From the NCBI RefSeq assembly GCF_041260155.1, contig NC_091933.1:21805599-21869598 (forward strand): a stretch of DNA of 64,000 bases, in the 5' to 3' direction. The number at the start of each line of letters is the position of its first letter. Position 1 is the first letter of the stretch. This DNA is from Ptychodera flava (taxonomy: Eukaryota; Hemichordata; Enteropneusta; Ptychoderidae). Under the pieces are notes generated by a model. That model was not told where the DNA came from. It searched no databases and worked only from the letters and a program-made list of their open reading frames with translations. Positions 48,969 to 62,164 of this stretch are shown here, in pieces. The position numbers were made by a program, and so were the translations under genes.

Positions 48969-51097
48969 TCCAGTGAAACATCTTCTGGTATGAAATGTAC
49001 GCCGCTGGCATTATAGAGACAGACATGCCCGGCACACACATGGCGAGCACCCGTACCCAGGCGGTGCAACTGCAACTCGCGACAACTCATTTGGAAATCC
49101 TTCGCCCCACTACCGCTCACGGCGCACTTTACCACATGATTGTTTCGCATGAGCAAAGCGACGAGGTCTGGAAGGCGAAGCTATTGCATTCATTGCATGC
49201 ATACCTTCATTGATAATTGTTCTGTACTTCATTTATCGGAATTGCTTTATAATGTGCTTGAATCGCGAAGTAGTGAGCGTTCCCCTTTTGATGTTGTTTT
49301 ATTTTGCGCGACAATTTTCTGTACACCACAGTTATTTTTCCTGTTGCATGAAATTTTGCCATACTGTGATCATAGGGGCTTCATTTTGACAAAGTAGTTA
49401 CCCCTGTATCCACTGCTTTTTGGGCCATGTGACTTCTTCGTACAAATGCTTACGAAACTAGATAAGATTTCCCGACCGGTCCAATGTTTATCGGTAGCTT
49501 AACTTAGAATGTAGTTATACATAATAACATATAAATGTTTTAGGAGAGGCTTTCTCGAAATACGCACCTCTCTATGTTCAAACCTCGTCTTCTACTCGAA
49601 GGGAGGGAATACTTGCTCTGAGAAGTGGTAAGGGTGTGCGGCCGCACGTAAAAAACCCGAGGCCCATTTTAGACCTAAAATCTCGATATTTTAGGACCCC
49701 ATTTAAGACCTTATGACCTTTGACCCAGGTCAAAAGTCATAGTTAGACCCTGGTTTACTGTGAATTGATACCCCCATTTTCCAAGTTGCTGAAATACCCA
49801 TCCCATTGGGCGGCACGTATACATATTGGCAACTAATGGAAGTACACCCCCGGGTTTCTACAACTGCATCACGATATGCTGGAACTGTCAACAATGTCGC
49901 AAGACTCTCTGCCGAACAAGATTTCAGTTCTACACGTTCAGTATCGATCCAGCCTCCCAGTGTGGAAATGTCACGGAATAGAGTTCACATACAACGCTTT
50001 ATCCAGAAAATATGTCGTTGATTGTTGCAATAATGACATGTATATACAAGTAAGACAAATGTATAAAAATATAATAGTGGATCTAGCTTGTGATGCGAAA
50101 GGGTATAATGGTAAGTTAAAAATATCGATGATACCAGGCGAAAGTCATGACTTATCTTTAAAAATTCCCTTGCTCCAACCCCTCTGTTAATGTATCCTAC
50201 TTTGTTGGGTAAGTTGAGTCACTGCAAATTTTAGATAAATTTCAAACACTGGTTTCGTATTTTTATTTTCATTTGGTAGATATGTATTTTTTTATGTATG
50301 CACATTAAAGGCGATCACTGAACATTTCGGCAATGTCACTGTTTAATTCTGAAGAAACAGGCTCATCATTTTCATTAAAGGGTCTATACCTGTGACTTTT
50401 AGATGTTTATTTTTGTTTTGTATGTCCACTAGTTTCTTGATCTGTTCGGCTGTCTACTTCCCTTAGCGTGTTTAGATGCAAAACATTTAGCTTGTCAGCC
50501 CAGCCTCTACATGTACAGACTGCATTGTTATTGTTGACAAGTGAAATTCTGGTCAGACCACAATTCATACGTCAACAATTACAGTCATAACACTGTCTCT
50601 TGACATGTCGTATGCACGCTGTGTTGACAAGCTAAATAATGGGTATTTCAACATGCTTTGGAGAGTAGAGCAAGAATTTGCAATTGACATTCAAAAAGAA
50701 ACAGTGGAAGGATTTTAAAAAGTACAGTTACCCGCCCTTTGAAGGATGCATGACATACATTCATCGCATCGCTTACAAATTAGAATAAAAACCCTCCGGA
50801 ATAGTGATATAGTTTGATTTGCTGTGTATTGTCATCGGTTATAACGATATTAAACAAATTAAAAGCAATAACTTCAATTTTACTGGAAGACCCCATTGTA
50901 CGCCAGAAGACGCAATTGTTTATCTCGATGAACAAAAACTGTTTTATCACAACTTTGAATTTTTTCTCAGAGGCCACACCAGTCTAAAGGCACTGGTTCA
51001 TGTGAAGGCTGCCTCAAGCGACGGGGCTTACAGCCTCTGACAACTCTCGGTAAACTGCAGGAACATAATAGCTAGATAGCAATAACGCAATACACAT
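48969..51097. other. No gene seen
   Basis: Short frames only (for example 48995-49213 plus and 49876-50190 plus). A block near 49640-49760 with repeated AGACC/GACC text looks like decayed repeat. Confidence 0.4.
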
Positions 51098-51102
51098 ATC
51101 AA

Positions 51103-51160
<58 letters not shown>

Positions 51161-51201
51161 GCATGCATAGATACATGCATACATACATACATACATACAT
51201 A

Positions 51202-51232
<31 letters not shown>

Positions 51233-51996
51233 CATACATACATACATACATACATACATACATACATACATACATACATACATACATACATACATACATA
51301 CATACATACATACATACATACATACATACATACATACATACATACATACATACATACATACATACATACATACATACATACATACATACATACATACATG
51401 CATGCACGCACACACACACACACATACATACATACATACATACATAATGCATGCATGCACGCACACACACACATACATTCATCCATCCATCCATCCATCC
51501 ATCCATACAGACATACAGACATGCATGCATGCATGCACGCATGCATGCATGCATGCATGCATACATACATACATACATACATACATACATACATACATAC
51601 ATACATACATACATACATACATACATACATACATACATACATACATACATACATACATACATACATACATACATACATACATACATGCATGCATGCACGC
51701 ACGCATACACACACACACACATACATACATACATACATAATGCATGCATGCACGCACGCACGCACACACACACACATCCATCCATCCATCCATCCATACA
51801 GACATACAGACATGCATGCATGCATGCACGCATGCATGCATGCATATATACATACATACATACATACATACATACCTACATACATACCTACATACATACC
51901 TACATACATACATACATACATACATACATACATACATACATACATACATACATACATACATACATACATACATACATACATACATACATACATACA
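51098..51996. repeat. About 0.9-kb GATA/TACA/CATC tetranucleotide satellite
   Basis: GATA units (51105-51160), then TACA units for most of the stretch, interrupted by GCATGCATGCACGCACACACA and CATCCATC blocks that themselves recur at about 51400, 51455, 51690 and 51750 to form a higher-order repeat. Reading frames of up to 275 codons on both strands are products of the repeat. Confidence 0.98.
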
Positions 51997-53579
51997 TTTG
52001 CATCTTGTTACACTTTCAGAACTTCTCAAATAACTTAATTATCACATTCTGTTGTTGTTTCCAATTGATTGGATCGGTTCCTCTGTACTTTATGAAGCAA
52101 ACGCATTAAGTGATGGGCTTTGTTATTTTTATTGATAAAATATTTTGTCATGAGAACCGACAGCTAGCTCTATAAATAAGAAAAAAAGTAAAACCTATGT
52201 GACAATTGAAATAAGGAAGTAAACGTATTATTATTTCGAAAACGCGTCACACATGACGTCGAAAAATTGAGTCATCCGTATTTTGCAATTCTGACAGGTA
52301 CATCTATGATCTGATTGACTTGAGAAACCCCTCTCTACACAACGCTAAATAAAGATTTTACAGTATCACACCAAATTGGACTTGGTTGATTGAACGTCAT
52401 TGTCTGATTGCCTCTGATGCTATGTGCTTTAATTTGCACGGATTAGTAATACATGTAGTACAACGTATGAAAAAGGCAATTTTGAATTTGATCGGGAAGA
52501 TTATGGTATGGTCGCGTTTAAGAAGCGAATTTCCCAAAATTCGCTTTTGGGAAAGATTATGTTGATGAAGGAATGATTTTTTTAAATATGCGTGATTTCC
52601 GTAAATAATGTTAACATTTTCCATGTGACAGGCGCATGCGAATCTCAAATGATTGCTATAGTTTGACTTTGCGTGAACGACCTGTCGGGCTCAGATGTGT
52701 TACGTGGATGGTGAAAATTGTTGTCTGTCGTGAGGGCGTCAAATCATGACACCGCAACCGTTCTATACGATCATATGATCGTGATTCACTTCATGGACTA
52801 AAGGGTGAAATTTCTAGAGCAAGGAATTTGGGAAGCACTTCGCTAAGGAGATTACACAATGTTTGTCTAAATGGCTCTCCTGCTGTAAGGTCTCCCACCC
52901 CCAAAACCGCCTCAGCAGCACGTGGCTCGCAGTGGAAGGTTGTTATACGCCACAAGAATGTTGCAATGTTTTCAAGAATTTGCCCCGATCCCCTAAAAAT
53001 TGTATAAATGCCACTGACAATGATTGTTAACATTTGATTAATTTAAAGCGAAATATTAAAAGTTGATTAAAATTCTCATTCGTCAATACATCTAATTAAT
53101 TTCATCTTAGATGAAGTTGTAATAAAATCACACGTTTCTTCAAAAACTGTCAAAAATATATACGATACGGTATTGCATATTATGATAAATATACAGTAAA
53201 TACGTCGGCTACAATCTTCATAGGCATTGCTTCTTTCCGAACTTTGTCCCAAGCAGATATCCCCATAATTTAAAACAAGTTTTCGTCGAAAGTGCAGCAA
53301 ATCTTGGGAGACTATATTCAACCGATGCGAGAACTCTCCTCTTGGTTATACCGATGCAGCATGCACTGTGGCGTAGTTCTTGTTTGGGAATTCAACGTTT
53401 TTTTGAAAACCTATAAAAATATATATGTATTGGTTTTAAACTTTCCATTTCGCGTCAAACACACGTTTAGGGCATAGGCAAGGCACAGCGTATCGCCGAG
53501 GTAGTTTGAATTATATGTAGGGAAGTCCCTTTGACCTTGTAGGAAAGAATAGATGTTGTATATTTTTTCGACGTCAGTC
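51997..53579. other. Region downstream of netrin-4, no further gene seen
   Basis: Must contain the netrin-4 3' UTR on the minus strand. Short frames at 52397-52648 and 52791-53321 (minus) lack recognisable features. Confidence 0.4.
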
Positions 53580-53887
53580 TTACGAGCACCGTCTCCCGAT
53601 CAAGCTGGTAGCTAGTCTACCCACGTCTCGCTCCCAGGGTGTAACAATACTATTTTGGTCGACCAGATGTCTACCGGTGCTGGCATCCCTATTTCCGGCT
53701 ATGATGTAATCCTCCCCCGGCAGCAAAGCGGGACAAGTGCAGCCAGTCTTTATCCACGACGTCGGGTACAGTTTCATCCCTCCCTCCACGGTGTCAGCCT
53801 CGGTTTTCCGGAACACTCTCTTTGCGTTGGCTGTGACAACGACGCTTGATCCCGTGTCTTCGGCCCTCAGAATCTTAGCACGGATCA
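53580..53887 (-). CDS. Netrin-4 last exon: NTR/C345C domain
   Basis: Codes for [32 protein letters not shown] and the terminal R-R-C-S before TAA. Acceptor is TTTTCAG. Confidence 0.93.
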
Positions 53888-56800
53888 CTGAAAATTGAAA
53901 AAGTAATGATGTTAAAATCAGCTAGACGACAAGCAATCAGATTGAACTTGAAAGCAGGACAGATTTTCAATCGTTCAAGTCGCAATGTCGCTTAGTTCTT
54001 TGCTGTTTCATAGTTTTCAAAATCGACCACAAAATAAATGATGCTGATCATAAAGGAACTTGCATCGATTAAAACTTTGATGTGCTGTGTGATGCAGTTT
54101 GCAACGTGGTGAAGCACACGTTACCTCATTAGCATACGGTTCAGTTCAAGAAAATGGTAGAAATTATGCCATCGACCTTTTCTGGCTGTAAAGGGGAATT
54201 TGAGGACGAACACCCTTTTGTTATCCTCTCTTGCCCCGCTAGAAATAAGTTTGTTTTTCCTTCTTGGGCGTGTTCATCTACATAAGCTGCAGCAGCCTTT
54301 TTTCGAGTTCATTTGAAATTATTCAACAAGAAGAGTAACAAGTCAATGACAATGATATATCCCCGTTTGGTTAATAAACTTGGAAACCATTGACGGAAAT
54401 CATAGTAAAGCGAAATTGGTCAAAGTATATTCGGAAAATGGCTTCGAAAGTATTGTCCTCGTATTGATGTGTATGTGCACTTTTGATGTACCAAGTACGA
54501 CTGGACATAGTTTAGCTAAATTTTTGTAATAGTTGAGTAATTGATGTGGCTTTATGTTATGAGAGTACATGAAGGTATGAAAAAGAAATTTACATACATA
54601 TGTAAAGTCATAATTTGTCGTCTTTGTACCAAGTTCGAATGAAATCGTTCCAAGCATGTTAACAAGCTAACAATGCGTTACGCGGGCTGAAAAAGGTAAC
54701 GTCTGTCTGAGGATCACGTGTGAGGACTTTCCAGTTCAGAACAGTGAACTAGTTAACTTAATGTCGTACATTTCGATGCGTATCAGAATAAATGCTGAAT
54801 ACAAACACTTCTGATGATTGTTGTTTTCACTTCGAATCAGCTAAAAAAAAAACATGTCGCCGCGTCATTATTTTCCGAGAGACCATGGATGAGACACAAA
54901 GCTATAATTTCATTTGCCCTTATGCCGAACATTGCACCCAAAAATGCATGTAATGTTCCAGAGACAGCGATTACGCCCCTTTGAGAATTTATGGCGCAAC
55001 TGGGTACGTAAAGTTCACGCACTGAAATCATAAACTACGCCTGCGAAGTACATTCACGGCATGTGCTTCTCTTTCGGATCCCAGAAAAACAGACCTGACG
55101 GCTCTCCGTGCAGGAGCGAGATTAAGTTTGAACAATCGAAAATTCTAAAATCTCTGTCCAATCCAACGTTTGTGAAGAACTGAAAGTTGAAATCCACGCT
55201 TAAGCTTTAGTTCATGAACAAAATCTATCCGCTTCCTCCGGGAAATCAAGACTCAGACTGTCCAACGGTAAAGAACTATATGCTGTGATTTATTTGGGGT
55301 TTTTTTGTTAAATAGAGTCATTTCAATGTTAAAGTTAACCTTACTGAGATGTTTGACTGTTCTGTCCCCGTTTCGAATCATCAATATGATTTAGATTTTG
55401 GCGACAATCACGTGTTTCCAGCTAGGTATACTGAGTCTTGTTGTTCAGTGTCAATATTCCAGAGAAAGAGTTTATTTCGAGACAATGGATCGGATGCAGG
55501 GTAAATGTCTTTCCTATGTGCAAATTCCTTGACATCGTTTCTCCCTAAGGAATTGAAGGAGACCGAACAGCTGGAAAAACGTTTCACTGGAAGTATGTCA
55601 TATGTATTATATGTATATTAGAAATACTTGCCGTTGTGACTTTCAAGGTCAGTTTTTTCTAAATACCACCCCAGAAAGCTCAGCTAACTCAAATAATTGA
55701 TTATGTTATAATTCTGTTCATAAAAAATACGTTTTCTCGTTTTCCCCCTCAAAATCTTGTCGAAATGCTAAATGTTCAACTCGTTAAAACTGTTTAAGGT
55801 ACAACGTTGCTGTTGGTATCTGAATCGTATTCCAGACTGGAATTCATGGATCAACAACAACATATCCATGTTGTACAAAATGCCCTGCGGTTTGCAAAGC
55901 ATACTTTAACAAACTTTAGGGAGAAGAAAAGTCACTTAAGTTTTTGTTAAATCCAAAATTACAACTATTTTCTCTTAGAGCGTAATTTAATCATGCATTT
56001 TCCCTTAGAACGAAATTTTAATTTGCATGCGGGGTCAAAGTTCCCTCAAAGGTAAACACTCAGGTTACACTGCAACGCGTACGGAACACCGCCTTGCTTC
56101 GCTGATGCCGATGCCCCAGTGCCAATGCTCTTGTAGAGGAAGAAAGATTGTGATACACGTTAGGATATGGTAACAAACCCGTGCTTCTGTGCCGACATTA
56201 TTGCATATTTGCCTAAAAGGGGTAAGCCCTCAAGAGAGGGCGCTATTGTTACTGAGAACACCTTGTGATAGAATGAAAATTTGTCTTACCATAGTCGAAC
56301 TGACAAAGATCTTCGTTGGTGTCAATCACACTTTTGTGTAGACAGATGCAGTTTTCTGATGAGGGAATGTCGAAAGTTATATATTAGCCATCAACAAAGA
56401 GTTCAGGAAGTGTTCAGGCCCAGAGGGCATTCACCTGAATTGGGTACAGGTGTACCTAGAGAGTTCGAATAACAGAGTACAAATTCTACAATTTTCAGTT
56501 AAATAGTGGGTCAAATGTCTACATTTTGGCCAAATCCTTCCATTGGTGAATACTCTAAAATTTCGTCCAAACCAATATCTCAAAGTCAAAAGTTGTAATT
56601 GAGTCAAAATAGGATAGTCAAAGGTTTTTCTATTCAAAAGTCTACGTGAGTCGAATAGGGGTCAAAACCGCGGTACGTAATATGTGTACGCCCTTTCTAT
56701 GGAGGTACGCCCCCGGCCGTCCAAGCATTGAATATCGATGTACGAGTACTGCGAACGATGACATGCCATCGGGTAAAGTTAGATGCAAAGGTTGACGGTA

Positions 56801-59536
56801 GGAATTATCAGATGACCATACCTTCTGACTACAATTAATGATTTTTTACGCTGATGTGTCCAGTGAACATATTCATGATATCTTTTGTATTCCGGAAAGC
56901 ATGCTCGTATGTTAAACGATTTTATACTTTATAAGTCACCCAACCTTCCATATATCAAACTTGACAACACTAAATTTCATGACCTGTGGCGAACTTGAAT
57001 CATGAAATGTCAGAAATTCTGCTAAATTGCGCACTTCACCCGAGATCGTATGCAGAAAATGTTGAACATCCCTCAATTCCTTACCAAATTTGTAAAAGGC
57101 ATGGCGGAGATACGTGTTTCTATATTTTGGAATTGGTTGATTTTGTATACCTTCTTATGAGTGAAAAAACTATAACCATTTCGTCATTTAAAAAACAAGT
57201 GATAATATCTTTAGTATATTGGCTTCTTGGAAAGGTGCATTGACCATCATACATTGTATTTAAAATTTAATCGCGTGACAAAGGTGGTTGCTTCAATTTA
57301 CGGAGAATTAATGTCTGCATGATATCTCAGAAGTGGATGGAGAAAATGTGCTGAAAATTTGTAAAAAGTAAATTGGATATATAATGCCTTCATATAACTG
57401 AAGAACAGGTTTTAAATTTATTCATTAAATGCAGCTGAAATATAGTCACGTAGTTAAAGGACAACCATTCAATATTTCGATTACTGTACTTTGGCGAGAG
57501 TTGTCACTCGCCACATCCCCTTGTTCTCTGTCTCTTCGTAAACATTTTGAAGGTTCAGAACAATAGAGAGGCCAATGTACTCACGGAACTTTGACAAGCC
57601 CTTAGCAAGCCGAAACTGGTTCTGCCTGCGTCTTTTCTCTTTGTTCTTCCTCTCTTTTCTCCTCTTCTTCGCTTCGTTCTGGACTGTCCACTCGATGATC
57701 GGCGGAATGCAAACGCCGCTGTTCTGATCGCACTGGGCGCCTTCCGCGCAAGAGCACCTCCTGCAGCCGTTGACGCCGAAACCGTAGAAGCCCTGAGAAC
57801 ACCTGTCACAGAACGGCCCGGCCACCCCAGGCTTACAGGAGCAGGCGGCCGTGTCCGGGTCGCAGGGTTGGTCAGTTGAACCGATGGCGCTGCATTGACA
57901 CACTAGAACAAGTTAAAAAGAGACTTGAGAGTTAGCAGCGCGTTATATCCAGACTCGTCGACGACTCTGGTATAACTAACTTGGTTGTCTCATCGTCAGA
58001 GCTGTGCTATGAGCTGGTGCGTTGCACAAAAATAGCGGAGCTCAAGCGCGACACTTTTCCAAAATCAATAACAGGCGTTTGCCTTTAATGGATTGAAAAT
58101 TACTATTTCTGTTGATGTTTGATGGCAGAATATTTCGCAATCGGTCACTTAACAGAAAGAAATGGCAAATCTCTTAATGTTACATATTTTGACGTCATCA
58201 GTAAGACAGATATATTTCTGGTATTAAATTTTCGCCTATTGTCTGTTCATACCAACATAGAGGAAACACAAACGTTTTAACAAAAAACTTAAGCCTGACA
58301 CTAAATACAGAAAATCTTGGACTTACTGATACAGACTTCGGGGTCGGTCAAATCTTTGCTTGTAGATCTGTAGTATCCGGGTTTACACTTTTCGCACTGA
58401 CGACCACGTGTGTTGTGCTTACAGTCGTCACAAACTCCCCCACTCACTTGCCTGCTTTGGGACCACACCTCAGGATCGAAATGGCAGCTGTCGGCGTGTC
58501 CATTACACTCACATACTGTTGGATGAATAAAATACAACGGGGAATTTTTAAACACATTAAAGGCCAATGCCACGTCAAGCTCTGGGTACTGTGTTTTCAA
58601 CGTCGTTGAAAGAAATTTTTAAATTCCCTACCAGTAGCTGTAAATTCTTTACGTATTCATAGTCTTTCAAATACAGTTTATTGCTCTTCCACCAAAACTT
58701 TGTCGAAACGCAATGGTGCTTGTGTGTGTGTATTGTCAAGTGTCATTGTTCACGACTGAATTGAAGTCCAGACTTGAAATCATTTGTCAACGACAACACT
58801 ATATACTGAACACCGACCATAGTCGATTAACATTAGGTTCCGACAGAGTAATAAATCGACGACCCACCTGCACAGGCATTTGGTTCGTTGGTCAAAGCAT
58901 TTGCTGGCCTCCAGGGGGCGTCGTTGTACATCGGAAGGCATCTTTCACAGTTCTCTCCGTCTGTGTTATGTTGACATACGCATTTCCCGTGAACCTAATC
59001 GTACGGTAAAGAATGCCAGTGAATACTTTTGTTTCCGTTCTGGTAAGTACTTTTAGACGACTGGTTTCCACTATGAATGTTTGGAAATAAGAAATTATTG
59101 AAATCTTTTTTTTTTTTTTTTTTTTTTTGCTTGAACTGTCGGCTCATTTTTCTTCCTTTCAAATAAAAGACGTAAATATACCAGCCCAATAAATTAGAAT
59201 ACAGGTTCTACAGAAAGAACAATCGGATGACCCAAATTACCTTCACATGAAATGCCGGCTCACCTTGTTCTCTGGCGTGTCTTTCTCATCCTCGATCGGC
59301 ACGCACTCATTGGCATGCCCATTGCAGAAACACGTTCCGCCGACGATCATATCGTACACGGCGAAGTAGTTCAACTTTGGAAGCTCTGCCGCCAGGGTGG
59401 GATTCTTCAGGACGCACGGACACTGCTGGCTCTTCATCAGGGTTATGCGCAGATTTGTGATTTTCATCCGGTCTTGCGTCTCGGCGCTGTACGGGTCGAC
59501 CCTTCCTCGAGTCGGTAGAAGAGACCTGAATATCAC
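53580..59536 (-). CDS. Netrin-4 orthologue, 3' part (426 aa visible)
   Basis: Secreted basement-membrane protein of the netrin family; in vertebrates netrin-4 binds laminin gamma chains through its N-terminal domain and disrupts laminin networks. Six exons join with consistent phases (59536-59264, 58994-58868, 58515-58327, 57902-57585, 56355-56290, 53887-53580; 1281 nt). Order: end of the laminin N-terminal domain ([15 protein letters not shown]), LE1 (F-C-N-G-H-A-N-E-C and V-H-G-K-C-V-C), LE2 ([18 protein letters not shown]), LE3 ([13 protein letters not shown]), a very basic linker, then the NTR/C345C domain (L-Y-P-T-S-W, C-T-C-P, terminal R-R-C-S). The match to vertebrate NTN4 is far better than to netrin-1 or laminin beta. 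The 5' exons (signal peptide and about 180 residues) are not found up to 64 kb, so the gene is partial here. No in-frame stop. Confidence 0.93.
56290..56355 (-). CDS. Netrin-4 micro-exon: first NTR cysteines
   Basis: 66 nt coding N-C-I-C-L-H-K, D-L-C-Q-F-D-Y. It supplies the C-x-C and C-x-x-x-Y pattern that starts the netrin-4 NTR region and is missing from the flanking exons. Acceptor CCTCATCAG, donor GTAAGA; phase 1 on both sides joins neighbours to give Y-V-I-R-A-K-I-L. Confidence 0.88.
57585..57902 (-). CDS. Netrin-4 exon: LE3 and basic linker
   Basis: [21 protein letters not shown] and Y-G-F-G-V-N-G-C, a short final Cys cluster, then a linker with [15 protein letters not shown]. Acceptor GTTCTAG, donor GTGAGTAC, phase 1 on both sides. 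Confidence 0.93.
58327..58515 (-). CDS. Netrin-4 exon: LE2
   Basis: [13 protein letters not shown] to D-P-E-V-C-I. Acceptor CCAACAG, donor GTAAGT, phase 1 on both sides. Confidence 0.93.
58868..58994 (-). CDS. Netrin-4 exon: LE1 core
   Basis: 127 nt coding [22 protein letters not shown] and P-W-R-P-A-N-A. It has a phase 0 start and phase 1 end, acceptor CGATTAG, donor GTGGGT. It is too short to stand out as a reading frame and was found by extending the domain order. Confidence 0.92.
59106..59128. repeat. Poly(T) run in a netrin-4 intron
   Basis: 23 T residues on the plus strand. Confidence 0.95.
59264..59536 (-). CDS. Netrin-4 exon: end of LamNT domain and LE1 start
   Basis: Codes for [16 protein letters not shown] and Y-F-A-V-Y-D-M-I, then F-C-N-G-H-A. 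Acceptor GCCTCCAG, donor GTGAGC, phase 0 on both sides. Confidence 0.92.
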
Positions 59537-60049
59537 CTGGAGGCAAAAAGACCAAGATGATGCTATCTTGGAAAGCATTTCGAGTACAACTCACTCACAG
59601 AGGTCAAAGGATACACTGATTTGACAATGAAGTTACATAAATTAATTGACGGAGACTGATCGAACGCTATTGGAAAGTAATAAAGCACTATAACTATTAA
59701 GTCTGGGTCAGCTAGCCTCGATCAGGCTATCCAAATATTTATGGGTAGACTAATTGAATAACGTCCTGCATGGGTGAGCTATTGTAAACACGGTACGATT
59801 ACTTTTACATTTCATGTTTGTCCATGTCCGTCGGACAATACGGTTTACGAGTGCCTCGTCATTCATGTGTTGCCCGAACAAACTTTCATGTTTCCCGAAC
59901 AAACTTTCCGGTATAATCAAATTTCCGTCTGAGGGATTTTCTTTTCATATAATCTTGTGGCCGCTATGAATTAAAAGAGTGATATATGTTCTTGTATTTT
60001 CGAGTAAGTGATCGAAGATGGGGCGCATCATGACGCACTGAAATAAATC

Positions 60050-60460
60050 TTATCTTTGGTGCCGAGATGTTGGTCAAGGTATTGACCGCAGAGACTGTGT
60101 GCTGCTAGCAACAAGTCCCGTCATTGCCGCGCGACGTCCCTAAATGCCATGCGCACAGTCGCGTTCTGTTATGATGGGGACAGGAGCTCGACGCGTCGTG
60201 CACACCTAGTTTAATTTGGTTAGTTCGTCCACGGGGGGTATAATTGTCTTCACGACGCGTCCGGCAACTCACTCAGCTGTGGCTTCTCTCTGTGCACTGT
60301 TCCTCGAACTCGGCACCGAGTTTCACCGCCGGCTTTGTTGTCGTGTCGCCCGGGAAACTTGAACCCTATCATCGTATTCAAAGTCGAGTCCAACTCCGTG
60401 GTTTCTATCCACCGAGGGGAATGCAAAGCACAACCAACAGTGCCAGGTAAGACGCTATGA
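60050..60460 (+). promoter_or_regulatory. CpG-rich promoter-like patch with a possible plus-strand first exon
   Basis: Locally GC- and CpG-rich in an AT-rich setting. GGTATAAT lies near 60237, and a strong donor, TGCCAG then GTAAGA, lies at about 60449 on the plus strand. The frame from 60244 is open up to this donor. It could be the start of a gene divergent from netrin-4 or a netrin-4 regulatory region; no protein homology supports either. Confidence 0.3.
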
Positions 60461-62164
60461 CCCGAGAAATGTTTACCAAACCCGATTTCGTTCTGATTTA
60501 TCGAGAATTACTACAACCACCGGGTTTCAACATGTTCTTCACATTAGTTTCGTGAAATTTAAGTGCCACCATTTCTAATATCCGACTTGAACTTCTTTAA
60601 TTCGAGAGTTATGTTGGCACGGTGACGGCACAGAACGACATAAGGGTGTCTTCTGGAAGACGGAGACAAACACGGTGAAAGTCCGTAACAATCACGTCCA
60701 TTGACATCTCAGTATCATAAGTTTTGCTCAAATGCGTCATATTGAATCTAAATAAAAATCAAATTCCTCAGCGATGTAAGATCAAGTAATGCAAAGTACG
60801 TATTTGTCAGGTAACAACACTCGAACAGCCCCTTGACGAGAGCTGACATTACATTTTCCAATCTACTAAATCTAGTTGCAACATTTAATAGTCCATCGAT
60901 CCCCGCAGTCATGTTATTTTATTATCATTATTTCCAAGGCACTTGCGATCTCCATCACAAAATACTGCACAGATAACGTCCGAGTCGTTAATATGGTCGA
61001 TCTGTTGACGCTGTCCAAAGCCACAGATAGACACCTTAAGTTTATTTATGACATGTTCTGTGTCGTCGTCAGTCACCGCGCCAACATGCGTGTGTACCGA
61101 GGGAAGGTAATCAGTTGTACCGTTTTAGGTGTCTGGTCACCAAAGCCCGTTGCCCCGGTGTTTTTGCATCCTGATAGATCAAGGATATACCAGAATCGTG
61201 TTCCTTGGTGTATCCCAGATCCGGGAGACAACCCTTTATTACTTTATAATGCCGGCTTAAATTCATGATCACATTTTCTGTACTGATTTCGTCACCGTGA
61301 CGGTTTTTTGTTTTACTTTGGTTTTTTTTTGCGCGTTGTTCGTAAATTTGTGTATCTGTATTAAGAGAATACACGATTTATCAACATTTCCGCTGACTCC
61401 CCTGCCAGTACATGCACAAAGTTCCTCAAAGGACGCTGTACGTAACATAATTGCAATTCAAATTCTATTCTTCGCATCTTATCTGATGAGTAAGTATTCA
61501 TTTGCGCAAAAGGTTACGCCAAGGTCAACTTAACTTGTACCTCGTCCCTTTGGCTGATATTTTTGTCTGTTTCCTCGCTTTTTGTTTTATCAAAACTTAC
61601 TCTATTATAGCAGCATTTGAAAAACAATGAGAGTTAATGAACTATCGGATTGCTAAATAATAATAATAATAATAATTGAGTTTTAGTCGAGTAATGTTTG
61701 GTTGCGATCGTACATTTCAGACATGAATGGCATATAGACTTTCCGTTGGCAAACGTTTCAAGATACGTTCACGCATGCACTCACTGACATGTGGTACATA
61801 CATGTAGGAACTTCTAGGAAGTCGTCAAATGCCATATGTCAATTCAGAGTGTATTGCAGAAATACGGATGTCTCGTCTGTAACTCTAGTTATCCTTCGCG
61901 TTACTTCTGGCAGTCAGATCTGACAAGAAATGCTGGGATTGATATAAATTGAATACATGCAATTAAGTGCATGCAAATATACGTAAGTTCAACTGAGACA
62001 TGGCGTCGACAAAGGGATGTTCAAAGAATTTTACAGGTATTCATATAGGTGATACCGACTAGCTTTTACACAATGCGGCACCATCACCAAGTTTCCGTTG
62101 CAGCAACCGTAGACTGTTAATTAAAAAAGTCCTGATTTTAATTTGCATTCTGCGTCTTCGTTAG

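Noticed and set aside
51014..52109. Long Cys/Met/Tyr/Val and His/Ile/Tyr/Thr reading frames, up to 275 codons
   Set aside because: They are translations of the TACA microsatellite in both strands and several frames, not genes.
57481..59578. Laminin beta chain
   Set aside because: The LamNT and LE sequences resemble laminin beta, but only three LE repeats follow and the last exon is an NTR/C345C domain, which defines netrin-4.
60260..60500. Minus-strand hydrophobic stretch as the netrin-4 signal peptide
   Set aside because: The frame has a short run of Leu/Val, but no in-frame Met follows the preceding stop and no splice donor links it to the LamNT exon.
60876..61268. 130-codon plus-strand frame
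   Set aside because: No recognisable domain, and composition is no better than random frames nearby.
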